Below, one piece after another: positions 1 through 8,940 of a stretch of DNA of 64,000 nt. A program made the position numbers and the translations under genes. The DNA comes from Planctomycetia bacterium (GTDB lineage: Bacteria; Planctomycetota; Planctomycetia; Pirellulales; Thermoguttaceae). Numbering within the stretch: the stretch's first letter is position 1; every line of letters starts with the position of its first letter. The stretch spans positions 126,001 to 190,000 of the forward strand of contig JAUNSJ010000001.1 in assembly GCA_030539295.1 (NCBI GenBank), read 5' to 3'. The notes beneath the pieces are model-generated. The model worked only from the letters and a program-made list of their open reading frames with translations. It made no database searches and was not told the origin of the DNA.

Positions 1-327
1 GGAGAAGGATTTTACGACGGATTGAAATTCCACCGCGTTATCGCGGACTTTATGATTCAGACCGGCTGCCCTCTGGGCACGGGAACAGGCGGCCCGGGAT
101 ATAAATTCGACGATGAATTTCACCCTGACCTTAAGCACGACGGACCTGGTGTACTCTCCATGGCTAACGCAGGCCCGAACACCAACGGGTCCCAGTTTTT
201 TATTACGCACGTGCCCTGCCCCTGGCTCGACGGGAAGCATAGCGTTTTCGGTCGCGTTGTCCAAGGGCAAGATGTCGTCGATGCGATCCGTCAGGGCGAT
301 AAGATGATTAAGGTAACCGTCGAATAA
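1..327 (+). CDS. Peptidyl-prolyl cis-trans isomerase, cyclophilin type (5' end outside window)
   Basis: The window opens in frame inside a cyclophilin; 108 codons remain before the TAA. The visible part holds the cyclophilin core: [14 protein letters not shown], the GTG.GGPGY.F.DEF stretch, [18 protein letters not shown] and [12 protein letters not shown]. Catalytic Arg (FHR), Gln/Phe of SQFFIT and the active-site Trp/His region are present. The family isomerises Xaa-Pro bonds during protein folding. Because the N-terminus is missing I cannot say whether the protein is cytoplasmic or exported. Confidence 0.95.
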   Translation, partial: GEGFYDGLKFHRVIADFMIQTGCPLGTGTGGPGYKFDDEFHPDLKHDGPGVLSMANAGPNTNGSQFFITHVPCPWLDGKHSVFGRVVQGQDVVDAIRQGDKMIKVTVE

Positions 328-585
328 GAGGTGGTCCTGCCTGGTAAATTTTAAATTTTGTCCGCCTCTTCCCCGCCTTTTGCCTCCGATTACCTTGTAG
401 CCGGTGAACCAGCAAACGGCGGTGGTGAAAGTCAAGCAAGGCCGGAAACGGACTCCTGGTCGACCGGCCTCCGACGGGGACGACCCAATTCTTTTGGGAT
501 TGCTCTCCCGTCGTCTTTGACCACGCCCTTGAAACATGGAAAAGGTGGAATACGGCCTGTTTATACGGGCAAGAGGAAAAAAATC

Positions 586-960
586 ATGGGGAAAAAAGCC
601 GAAACGACAGACGCTCAAGGAACAGACGAGAGATCGTTTGAAGAGTCACTGGCGCGCCTTGAGCAAATCGTCGCTCTGCTTGATGCCGGGCGTCTGGACC
701 TTCAGCCTTCACTTGAAAGTTATGAAGAAGGAGTCGGTCTGCTTAAGCACTGTCGCAATCTTTTGGAGAATGCACGGCAGCGAATTTTTCTGCTTCGCGG
801 CTGTGATGAAGATGGCAACCCTGTTTTGCAGGAGAAGTCCCAAGAGGAATTTCAGTCAGACGAACGAGTACCAGGTCGTCGTACGAAGTCGGAGCGTCCG
901 CGAAAGGAAGAGCCAGCGAAATCGGAATCTTCGCGCCCGCTTTTTGAACAGGAATTTTAA
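586..960 (+). CDS. xseB: Exodeoxyribonuclease VII small subunit
   Basis: A 124-residue protein whose residues about 16-75 match XseB: FEESLARLEQIV, LDAGRLDLQPSLESYEEGV and LLKHCRNLLENARQRI. XseB packs as helical hairpins around XseA in exonuclease VII, which degrades single-stranded DNA. I chose the ATG at 586, preceded by AGAGG; the open frame runs further upstream to 358 but that part has no family similarity. The 50-residue charged C-terminal tail exceeds the usual ~80-residue family length. The partner xseA is not adjacent here. The gene lies 23 bases before ispA, a common bacterial neighbour pair. Confidence 0.9.
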   Translation: MGKKAETTDAQGTDERSFEESLARLEQIVALLDAGRLDLQPSLESYEEGVGLLKHCRNLLENARQRIFLLRGCDEDGNPVLQEKSQEEFQSDERVPGRRTKSERPRKEEPAKSESSRPLFEQEF

Positions 961-983
961 TTTAAGTCAAACGAGGCGGGCGA

Positions 984-1904
984 ATGCATACGCACGAAGC
1001 GATATCGGCATGGCTGGCAGAATTGCGAGCGAGTCTTCAGACACGGCTGAACTGTCTGGACGCATTGTGGCCCGACGGACCACAACGACTGCTCAGTGCC
1101 ATGAATTACAGTTTGCTCGGTGGCGGCAAGCGACTGCGCCCTCTGCTCGTACTTTTGGCGGCGCGACTGTCAGGCGATAATGACGCGGACGCCTGGCCCG
1201 CCGCACTGGCGATCGAAATGGTCCATACCTATTCCCTTATCCACGACGACCTCCCCGCAATGGACAACGACGATTTTCGACGCGGTCGCGCCACGTGCCA
1301 CAAGCAATACGACGAAGCGACGGCTGTTTTAGCAGGGGACGCGCTGCTTACCGGCGCGTTTGAGGTCCTCACTCAACTGCCTTCCCCTGTGGCTTGTGAA
1401 TGTATTCGCATCCTGTCACGTTCGGCAGGCGCTGACGGTATGGTCGGGGGTCAGGAGGACGATGTCCGGTACGCCGCTTGTGGCCAGCAATATTTAACCG
1501 ACAGCGGCCGTGAGCCGAGTGACTTTCTCAATCGTATGCACCATCGAAAGACTGGAGCTCTGATTCGCGCGGCTTTACTTATGGGCGCAACAGTCGGCGG
1601 AGCCTCGGATTCATTAAAAGAATCTCTTATCTGTTACGGAAATTCATTCGGCCTGGCGTTTCAAATAACAGATGATATTTTGGATGTTCTTGGGACCGAA
1701 CAGGCAATGGGTAAAAGAGTCGCGAAAGATGCCGGCGCAGGCAAATTAACCTTCGTTACGTGTTGGGGACTCGAAGAGAGTCGACGCCGCGCCAAGCTTG
1801 AAGTCGAGCACGCTTTAGCTGCACTGGCTCACTGTGACCAGAAGAATCCCGCTTGTCTAGCTTTGCAATCTCTTGTCTCGGAATTACCCGAACGCACTCA
1901 TTAG
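984..1904 (+). CDS. ispA: Polyprenyl (farnesyl/geranylgeranyl) diphosphate synthase
   Basis: A 306-residue trans-isoprenyl diphosphate synthase. The first Asp-rich motif DDLPAMDND lies at about residues 88-96 and the second, TDDILD, at about 229-234; GGGKRLRP (47-54) is the substrate-binding segment. The enzyme condenses isopentenyl diphosphate with allylic diphosphates to make C15-C20 prenyl chains for quinones, undecaprenol precursors or hopanoids. It follows xseB by 23 bases and probably shares its transcript. Chain length cannot be fixed from sequence alone, so the symbol is by family. ispD, from the same isoprenoid pathway, lies elsewhere in the window at 23.7 kb. Confidence 0.92.
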   Translation: MHTHEAISAWLAELRASLQTRLNCLDALWPDGPQRLLSAMNYSLLGGGKRLRPLLVLLAARLSGDNDADAWPAALAIEMVHTYSLIHDDLPAMDNDDFRRGRATCHKQYDEATAVLAGDALLTGAFEVLTQLPSPVACECIRILSRSAGADGMVGGQEDDVRYAACGQQYLTDSGREPSDFLNRMHHRKTGALIRAALLMGATVGGASDSLKESLICYGNSFGLAFQITDDILDVLGTEQAMGKRVAKDAGAGKLTFVTCWGLEESRRRAKLEVEHALAALAHCDQKNPACLALQSLVSELPERTH

Positions 1905-1943
1905 CCGGACTGCCCAAAGGAGCATAACAAAAGGAAATCAGAC

Positions 1944-2666
1944 ATGGAAGATATACGTGACAGAAGCCGAGACCATGCCGACGCACCCATGGCTCTTGAA
2001 CGAACCGTGTACGATGATACTCATGTTCCCATGCAACAGGCCGGGAAAGTAGAGTCCTATCTCTATGGAACAGATGATGAGATTAACACGTCTCTGACAA
2101 AAATGTTTGAAGTGCATCGTGAGCAACTTTTACGCATGATAGAAGTTCGACTGCATCCGGACCTTCGCGGGCAAATTGATTCCCAGGACGTTCTTCAGGA
2201 GACGTTCATGGAAGCCTTTCGGCAACTGAAGAATCATATTTCGCAGCCGAAAACCTCGGCTCTGGTCTGGCTCCGATTGATCGTCGGTCAGCAGTTGATT
2301 ATGTTTCATCGTCGTTACGTTCAGGCCCAGAAGCGGAACGTTGCCCGGGAAATTTCTTTAAATCGACAGCAGTCGCTGCAATCGGACTCGCTCTCCATGT
2401 CGGGCGTTCTGGTAGGTAAACTTACCGCCCCTTCATTCGCGGCACGGCGTCAGGAACTCATACTACGCTTACGCGAATGCCTGGAAGAACTTAATCCGGA
2501 CGACCGCGAAATTCTTTCATTACGACATTTTGAACAGTTATCGAACGCAGAAACGGCAGAGGAACTCAAAATTAACGCCAATACGGCCAGCGTCCGGTAT
2601 ATCCGTGCCCTGAAAAAATTTCGTGAAATACTCGTTGAACACCATTTAGACGAATTACTTGAATAG
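1944..2666 (+). CDS. ECF-type RNA polymerase sigma factor
   Basis: A 240-residue sigma-70 family protein of the ECF class common in planctomycetes. Region 2 is visible as HREQLLRMIEVRLHPDLRG..DSQDVLQETFMEAFRQL, and region 4 as LNPDDREILSLRHFEQLSNAETAEELKINANTASVRYIRALKKF, which has the helix-turn-helix for the -35 element. The first ~45 residues are an acidic extension without clear domain. Start ATG at 1944 follows AAAGGAAATC. No anti-sigma factor gene is adjacent; the next gene is a MoxR ATPase. It may therefore be controlled by phosphorylation or by a distant regulator (inference). Confidence 0.9.
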   Translation: MEDIRDRSRDHADAPMALERTVYDDTHVPMQQAGKVESYLYGTDDEINTSLTKMFEVHREQLLRMIEVRLHPDLRGQIDSQDVLQETFMEAFRQLKNHISQPKTSALVWLRLIVGQQLIMFHRRYVQAQKRNVAREISLNRQQSLQSDSLSMSGVLVGKLTAPSFAARRQELILRLRECLEELNPDDREILSLRHFEQLSNAETAEELKINANTASVRYIRALKKFREILVEHHLDELLE

Positions 2667-2736
2667 CTCACTGCGCCGGAATACGATACACAGTGTGCGA
2701 AAGCGAAATGAAGTGATTGTTGATAAAGGCATTTTT

Positions 2737-3744
2737 ATGAAAACAGACGTTCACGCAAACCCAGAGGCGCAAGACGCACTTCGCGAGGAGTTTATTCTAT
2801 TTCGTACTGATTTCGAAAAAATAAGAACCATGATCGCCAAAACGATTGTTGGTCAAAACGAAATTGTTATTAACGTTTTGATTGCCTGTGTGGCCGGCGG
2901 TCACGTTCTTCTCGAAGGCGTACCCGGACTGGGCAAGACCCTGCTCGTACGCACCCTGGCCGATTCCCTCAATGCAAAATTTTCACGTATTCAGTTTACA
3001 CCGGATCTCATGCCAGCCGATTTAACCGGAACGAATATGATGACCCTGGGTGACGACGGGTCGCGACGTTTCGAATTTCGCAAGGGACCCTTATTCGGGA
3101 ACATCATACTCGCCGATGAAATCAACCGGGCAACACCCAAAACGCAATCGGCACTCCTGGAGGCAATGCAGGAGCATGCAATAACGGCAGGCGGACAAAC
3201 CCATTCTCTGGAAGGGCTTTTCTTTGTTCTGGCAACGCAAAACCCACTTGAGATGGAGGGGACCTGGCCACTGCCAGAGGCACAACTGGATCGATTCTTT
3301 TGCAAAATTTTGGTACCGGTCCCCACGGCCTCGGAGATCCAGGAGATCGTTCGCAGAACAACTGGCAATGAAACCGCAGTGGTCTCGCCGGTACTTTCCG
3401 CGAACCGATTACTTGAAATGGGACGGCTGGCACGACGCGTTCCGGTCGCTGATGAAATTTTGGCCCAGACGGTTGATCTGGTTTGTCGAACGCATCCAGC
3501 AACGGCAACGACAACAGACGCCGTCCGACGCTACGTGCGATACGGAGCCAGTCCGCGTGGGGCGCAATATCTCCTGCTCGCCGCTAAAGTCCATGCCATA
3601 CTGAACCAACGGCTTCACGTCGCGTATGACGATATCAAGTCCATAGCACCTATGGTTTTGCGACATCGCATTTTATTGAATTTCGAGGGTCAGGCAGAAG
3701 GAATACATCCGGACGAAATCATTGGAGAACTCCTGCATGGTTAA
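2737..3744 (+). CDS. MoxR-family AAA+ ATPase
   Basis: A 335-residue MoxR ATPase. Walker A GVPGLGKT lies at about 61-68, Walker B ILADEIN at 124-130, followed by the family-typical RATPKTQSALLEAMQE, the ATQNP sensor 1 segment and the C-terminal lid. MoxR proteins act as chaperone-like ATPases with von Willebrand (VWA) partners. I prefer ATG 2737 (upstream AAAGG); an upstream TTG at 2659 would add 26 residues overlapping the sigma factor stop. The stop codon overlaps the next gene start by 8 bases, so translation of the two is probably coupled. Confidence 0.93.
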   Translation: MKTDVHANPEAQDALREEFILFRTDFEKIRTMIAKTIVGQNEIVINVLIACVAGGHVLLEGVPGLGKTLLVRTLADSLNAKFSRIQFTPDLMPADLTGTNMMTLGDDGSRRFEFRKGPLFGNIILADEINRATPKTQSALLEAMQEHAITAGGQTHSLEGLFFVLATQNPLEMEGTWPLPEAQLDRFFCKILVPVPTASEIQEIVRRTTGNETAVVSPVLSANRLLEMGRLARRVPVADEILAQTVDLVCRTHPATATTTDAVRRYVRYGASPRGAQYLLLAAKVHAILNQRLHVAYDDIKSIAPMVLRHRILLNFEGQAEGIHPDEIIGELLHG

Positions 3745-4603
3745 GTTTGATAACGAATTTGTGCGAAAACTCGAATATTTGTACCTTATATCGAACCGGG
3801 CGTTCAAAGGCGAACTTCTTGCCCGCCACCGGAGCGACAAGCGAACCGGGGGCGTGGAATTTTCGGAGCACCGCGACTACACCGAAGGCGACGACCTGCG
3901 CTATCTCGACTGGAATGTTTTCGCACGTACCGACAATCTGCTCATTAAGAAATTCCTGGAAGAAGAGGATTTACATATTCACTTACTTCTGGACACTTCG
4001 CAAAGTATGGACATGGGTATTTGCAACAAGCTGGACCGTGCCAGAGAGATCACCGCGGCTCTGGCTTACATTGCTCTTGCCGACGGCGATTGCGTGAGTC
4101 TGACGACTTTTGACTCGCGACTGCGCAGTGAACTTGCGCCCGTTCGCGGCCGTCAGAACATTTTCCACTTTTTGCGATTTTTGGAATCTGTACAAAGCTG
4201 CGGGGCAGAGACGGACTTGCATACGGTCTGCCATGAATTTATTACACGGCGTCCTCGTCGCGGTTTGGTCGTCCTTATAAGTGATTTCTTCGACCCGCGC
4301 GGCTGGCAGAAAGCGGTTGATCTGTTGCGTATCCAGCAGTATAAACCGAACCTGATCGCTCTTTATGATTCGAGCGACGCTAGCCCGGAACTGCGCGGTG
4401 ACCAAACCCTGGTAAACGTGGAGACGGGAGAGTACCGTCTCGTGACCGTTAATAATGCCCTGCTGTCGCGGTACAAGCGTGCCTTTGAAAAATTCGTTGG
4501 CGAGCTGATTGCGTGGTGCCGCCGGCATGGTTTCCACGGTGCGGCAACGAATTCACGAGTCCCGTTCGACAAATTTTTACTTAATATGATGGAGCGTCAA
4601 TAG
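3737..4603 (+). CDS. DUF58 domain protein (VWA-like partner of MoxR)
   Basis: A 288-residue DUF58 protein. The family signature HRDYTEGDDLRYLDWN is at about 45-60, and a VWA-type segment with DTSQS (86-90) follows. DUF58 proteins nearly always sit next to MoxR and are thought to be substrates or partners of its assembly activity. No membrane segment is evident, so it is likely cytoplasmic. The ATG at 3737 lies inside the last codons of moxR, which indicates translational coupling. The MoxR-DUF58-VWA-VWA gene order resembles the Bat (aerotolerance) operons. Confidence 0.9.
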   Translation: MVKFDNEFVRKLEYLYLISNRAFKGELLARHRSDKRTGGVEFSEHRDYTEGDDLRYLDWNVFARTDNLLIKKFLEEEDLHIHLLLDTSQSMDMGICNKLDRAREITAALAYIALADGDCVSLTTFDSRLRSELAPVRGRQNIFHFLRFLESVQSCGAETDLHTVCHEFITRRPRRGLVVLISDFFDPRGWQKAVDLLRIQQYKPNLIALYDSSDASPELRGDQTLVNVETGEYRLVTVNNALLSRYKRAFEKFVGELIAWCRRHGFHGAATNSRVPFDKFLLNMMERQ

Positions 4604-4646
4604 GACAGGGGCGTGACTTGCCCTGTTGTTGATAAACGGCGAACCT

Positions 4647-6347
4647 ATGGAATTTTTACAACCTGTTGCGGGATGGCTGGCACTGACCTTAATACCAGTC
4701 GTTCTGCTTTATTTACTGAAGATTCAGCCAAAATTTGCTCCTGTTGCAACTTTTTTGTTTTGGCAGGAGGCAGGGGCTCATCACGCGTCTCGCTCTCTGT
4801 GGCAACGATTTCGTCGCTCCATTTCACTACTGGTAAGTTTGCTCTTTGTTCTGCTGCTTGTCGTTGCGGCGATGGACCCGGTCGCGCGACGTGACCCGTC
4901 TAACCATGTACTGTTCGTCCTTGACAATTCGGCGAGCATGACCACAACTGACGATTCCGACACAACCCGTTTCTCGCAGGCAAAGCATGCCTTATTACAG
5001 CAGGTTTCGAAGTTGCGTCATGGTCAATACGGTACTTTTGTCGCCACAAGCGGTCCGGAGATCGCTGTTGCGCACACGCGTCATAAGGGGAGATTAAAAG
5101 CGGCCATAGAACAGACAACGATAACAGCAACGGGGCATAATAATCCAGACGCGGCTCTTGCTCTCGCATATGCACTTGTGCCGAAAGGGGAACAGGCACG
5201 CGCGGTCATTGCGACCGACCGCACGCGAGATTCCGTTGCGAATTTGGCGACTGACATTGAAACCCAATGGTTACAATATGGTAGTGAGGCAGGAAACGTG
5301 GCAATTATACACTTTTCTGCGCGACGCGTTCCTGGCGATCCGGAAATGTTTGAGGGTCTGGCGGAACTCGCAAATTTTTCACACAATTCTGTCTCGTTGA
5401 CACTAACGACGCGGCTGAACGAGGTACCGGTGGATATTCGGAAAATTACCATGACGGCCGGTGAGGAAAAAACCGTACTGCTGCGCGGTCGTTCGGAACG
5501 CGGGGGAATATTAACGTGTGAACTTAACATGTCGGAAAGCTCAAAAGACTGCGATGCCATGACGGTGGACAATAAATCGCAACTTAAATTCAATGATCTG
5601 ACGACGATGAAATTTTTGCAAAGTGGCCGCCGTGATTATTTCCTTGAGCACTTGCTCGCTTCCTTGCCGCGCTCGCAAGTAGAGGTCGTATCGTCGTTGC
5701 CGCAGAAAATTCCTGAAGGCGAAATCCTTTTTGCCACCGGCGGTGTGCGTGGTACGGTCCCACAGGGCGACGTGGTAATCCTGTCGCCCGATACAGATTG
5801 CAATTTATTTAATTTGGGTGAGGAACTTGAATTTCCGGTTGTGTCGGACATGAATAGCGAATCTTCCTTTCTGGCGAACGTAACTTTGCGAAATCATACT
5901 CTTGCCGGAGCGAGGAAAATTGAGATCAAGGATGTTAAAGACGTGCGGGTAACGACGCTGGCGAGCACAGCCGAAGGTGACCCATTGCTCATTTATTTTG
6001 AAGGGGCCGGCCAGCGTGTGTTCGTCGTGAACGCGAATCCCTCGCAGGGGGACTTTGCGTTGCGCACCGCGTTTCCCATTCTGCTTGACAATATAATACG
6101 TTGTTTTCACGGCGATATCGATTTCGCGCAAGGGATCGTGGCAACGGACCTGCCAGGCCGGGAAGAGAGTGACCTGCGAATGACCGACGCAGAGACCGTC
6201 GCCGGGCGTGCAGCTTCGAAGGAGCTCGCCCACGAAACCGGTAACTCGACATTCACGGGCAATCAATTGTGGTCTCTTTTACTTTTCGCGGCGGTCGCCT
6301 TAAGCCTCATTGAATGGCATGCCTGGCATCGCCGGCTTTTGGAATAA
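4647..6347 (+). CDS. BatA-like membrane protein with VWA domain
   Basis: A 566-residue protein beginning with the N-terminal aerotolerance (BatA) domain, MEFLQPVAGW followed by a membrane segment (about 8-25) and a second one at about 57-75. A VWA domain follows with MIDAS-like DNSAS at 93-97. A long beta-rich middle and a C-terminal membrane helix near residues 545-560 complete it. By family, VWA domains bind divalent metal and protein partners; here the domain should face the periplasm. The ATG at 4647 matches the usual BatA start. It is third in the MoxR operon, 43 bases after DUF58. Confidence 0.85.
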   Translation: MEFLQPVAGWLALTLIPVVLLYLLKIQPKFAPVATFLFWQEAGAHHASRSLWQRFRRSISLLVSLLFVLLLVVAAMDPVARRDPSNHVLFVLDNSASMTTTDDSDTTRFSQAKHALLQQVSKLRHGQYGTFVATSGPEIAVAHTRHKGRLKAAIEQTTITATGHNNPDAALALAYALVPKGEQARAVIATDRTRDSVANLATDIETQWLQYGSEAGNVAIIHFSARRVPGDPEMFEGLAELANFSHNSVSLTLTTRLNEVPVDIRKITMTAGEEKTVLLRGRSERGGILTCELNMSESSKDCDAMTVDNKSQLKFNDLTTMKFLQSGRRDYFLEHLLASLPRSQVEVVSSLPQKIPEGEILFATGGVRGTVPQGDVVILSPDTDCNLFNLGEELEFPVVSDMNSESSFLANVTLRNHTLAGARKIEIKDVKDVRVTTLASTAEGDPLLIYFEGAGQRVFVVNANPSQGDFALRTAFPILLDNIIRCFHGDIDFAQGIVATDLPGREESDLRMTDAETVAGRAASKELAHETGNSTFTGNQLWSLLLFAAVALSLIEWHAWHRRLLE

Positions 6348-6366
6348 CGGGAAAGCAGAGGGAAAC

Positions 6367-8940
6367 ATGCACATGGAATTTCTTCAACCGAATCGCCTAT
6401 GGCTGCTCGTCTTGTCCGCAGTACTGCTGTTTTCGTATTGGCGGTCGCTGGTGCATATTTCATGTTTTGCAAAAATACGAATATTTGCAATCCGCATTCT
6501 TATTTTTGCAACGATCATTGTCGCAATGAGTGACCCTGTTGTAAACTACCCTTCGCATGAGAAACAGATTGTGCTTCTTATGGATCGCAGTGCGAGTATT
6601 ACGGAACCGGGGCGCAAGGTCGCCGACGACTATGCCCGCCGCGTCCGTGAGGAATCAGGCTCCGTAGCGGTTCATCAGCTTGAATTTGCCCGAGACGTGC
6701 GAGACTCTGCGAATGCCTCGCAGGACGATTCCTGGCGTAATGAGACCAATTTGGTCGAAGCGATTCGGTATGGCCTTGGCTTGGTACCAGATGGCTATGT
6801 CCCGGAACTTGTACTCCTTTCGGATGGAAATGAAACTGATGGTGACGTTCTGGCATACGCGGAGACAATTCCAAAGAACGCCGCCGTTTCCGTGGTTCCA
6901 CTTGAGCCCGGCGCCAGCTCGGACGTTCGAGTCAACCGCATACGCGTGCCCGACCGTGTGCGTTTCGGAGAGTCGTTCAATATTGAAACGGAGATTGAAA
7001 GTACGACATCCGGCCCAATTACAATAAATTTGTATCGAGATGAATTTCGCGTCGCGGAAGAAAACGTGACGGTTAAGCAAGGTCGAAATACATTTACCTT
7101 TCGTGGCCAGACAGGGGATCAGAAGAGCCATATTTATACGGTCACCGTGCGTGCCAGTGGCGATACGCTTGATGTGAACAATACGCTTTCGTGCCACGTT
7201 TCGGGACACGGACGCCCGCAGATTCTGCTAATAGACGGTTCGAAACGCAGGCCGAAAGAATTTCTGGCGGCCCTTGAGAGTCAGGAATATGATATACAGG
7301 TTCGTCCTCCGTCCGGGCTGCCGGAAGACATGGACGCCTTGGCCGCATTCGACGCCATTCTCTTCGCGGACGTTCCGGCGGAACAGTTGACCACGAAGCA
7401 GATGGAACAGGTGCGCGATTATGTGCGTTTTGCCGGCGGTGGTTTTTTCATGTTCGGTGGCGAAGATTCTTTTGGTCCCGGCGGATATTACAAGACGCCT
7501 ATTGAAGACATTCTTCCTGTAACATGTGATTTTACGCGTAAGCGAAACGAGGCGTCTGTTGCCTTGGCTCTTGTGATCGACCGGTCAGGTTCCATGACCG
7601 GCACAAATCTGGAATTGGCGAAGCAGGCAGCGCGCGATGCACTGGCTCTCCTTAAGCCGTCAGATTATGCGTGTGTACTCGCTTTCGATTCGGAAGTTTA
7701 CAAAGTCGTTCCTGTGCAAAATATTGTATCGGCTGGACTGTTCGATGAGGCGATTGGATCCCTTGACGCTGGCGGCGGTACGAACATGTATCCCGCCATG
7801 ACGGAAGCGACGGAGCAGCTCAGAAGTGTAACGGCAAAGGTCAAGCACATGATTCTCCTGACCGACGGTCACAGTACGCCGGGCGATTTTACCGGTGCCG
7901 TAAACGCTATGACACAAAACGGCATAACCTTTTCGACGGTGGGAATCGGCAGTGCGGACCAGGCACTCCTGGAGAGTCTTTCGCAGCAGGGGCGTGGCCG
8001 GCACTACCCATGCGAGAGCGCGACCGCAATTCCGCGAATCTTCACCGATGAAACCACTCGCGCCACAGGCAGTGCTTTGCGCGAGATTCCGTTTCAACCG
8101 GTGGTCGTTACACACACCGATACTTTTGCAAATATTGCAATAGAGGCCTCGCCGCTACTACTGGGCTGGAATGCAACGCGGGCAAAGGCAACCAGTCAGG
8201 TAATTCTGGCCACGGAGCAAGGCGACCCCTTACTGGCCTGGTGGCGCTACGGGCTGGGCATGTCGGGGGTCTTTACCTCGGACATAAAATCGCGATGGTC
8301 GGCCGAGTGGTTGGCCTGGCCCGAATTTTCGCTCTTTTGGTCGCAGACGCTGCGCCACATTTTGCGATCTTACGATGAGCAAGCGGGTCAGGTGACATTA
8401 CGGGAGTATGAAGATGGCATTGTGTTAGCGGTCGATTTAACGGACGCGTCCGGCAATTTTCAACATGGCGAGGAGGTAAAAACGGAGGTCGTCACGCCTG
8501 ACGGAGGTCGCAGAGAATACAAATTAACAGAAAGTTCACCGGGGCACTACACAGCGCAAATTGACAGCAGGGAGCCAGGCGTCTGGATTTTCCGCACTTC
8601 CGTGCTACGGGAAACGCAAGGCGGGTCGAAGGAGGAGACGCTCTTACCGCCTGTGACGCACATCGTCGGCTATCCGCGTGAATTACAGTTCGGCCCGGCT
8701 GACCGTGACAAGCTGGAACGACTGGCCTTGAAGACCGGCGGCGCCATGACCCCGGCTCCGAACGATTTAACGCGGCCCGACGGACACCGAACAGCCATCC
8801 GTTCCGTATCGTTGTGGCCCTTTTTATTACCACTTGCCATTTTTCTCTACCTCATTGAACTGCTCTTGCGACGGCTCGGTGATTTTCGGCTGCCATTAGG
8901 AATCCATAAAAAAAGAATTTCGATGGAGAGCGAGCCATGA
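6367..8940 (+). CDS. Membrane protein with two VWA domains and a GATase1-like middle
   Basis: An 857-residue protein. Two or three N-terminal membrane segments (about 10-25, 38-55) are followed by VWA domain 1 with DRSAS at 73-77 and LLSDGNETDGD. A beta-rich linker leads to a glutamine-amidotransferase-like fold (about 280-395, ILLIDGSK...GGGFFMFGGEDSFGPGGYY) lacking an evident catalytic Cys. VWA domain 2 has the MIDAS DRSGS starting at about 405, GGGTNMYPAM and LLTDGHS. A membrane helix lies near the C-terminus. Start ATG 6367 follows GAGGG. The architecture matches large VWA proteins of MoxR/Bat operons. Its stop overlaps the next start as ATGA. Confidence 0.85.
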   Translation: MHMEFLQPNRLWLLVLSAVLLFSYWRSLVHISCFAKIRIFAIRILIFATIIVAMSDPVVNYPSHEKQIVLLMDRSASITEPGRKVADDYARRVREESGSVAVHQLEFARDVRDSANASQDDSWRNETNLVEAIRYGLGLVPDGYVPELVLLSDGNETDGDVLAYAETIPKNAAVSVVPLEPGASSDVRVNRIRVPDRVRFGESFNIETEIESTTSGPITINLYRDEFRVAEENVTVKQGRNTFTFRGQTGDQKSHIYTVTVRASGDTLDVNNTLSCHVSGHGRPQILLIDGSKRRPKEFLAALESQEYDIQVRPPSGLPEDMDALAAFDAILFADVPAEQLTTKQMEQVRDYVRFAGGGFFMFGGEDSFGPGGYYKTPIEDILPVTCDFTRKRNEASVALALVIDRSGSMTGTNLELAKQAARDALALLKPSDYACVLAFDSEVYKVVPVQNIVSAGLFDEAIGSLDAGGGTNMYPAMTEATEQLRSVTAKVKHMILLTDGHSTPGDFTGAVNAMTQNGITFSTVGIGSADQALLESLSQQGRGRHYPCESATAIPRIFTDETTRATGSALREIPFQPVVVTHTDTFANIAIEASPLLLGWNATRAKATSQVILATEQGDPLLAWWRYGLGMSGVFTSDIKSRWSAEWLAWPEFSLFWSQTLRHILRSYDEQAGQVTLREYEDGIVLAVDLTDASGNFQHGEEVKTEVVTPDGGRREYKLTESSPGHYTAQIDSREPGVWIFRTSVLRETQGGSKEETLLPPVTHIVGYPRELQFGPADRDKLERLALKTGGAMTPAPNDLTRPDGHRTAIRSVSLWPFLLPLAIFLYLIELLLRRLGDFRLPLGIHKKRISMESEP

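Noticed and set aside
358-585. Upstream extension of the xseB frame (76 more codons)
   Set aside because: No similarity to XseB; the ATG at 586 has a ribosome site and begins just before the conserved core.
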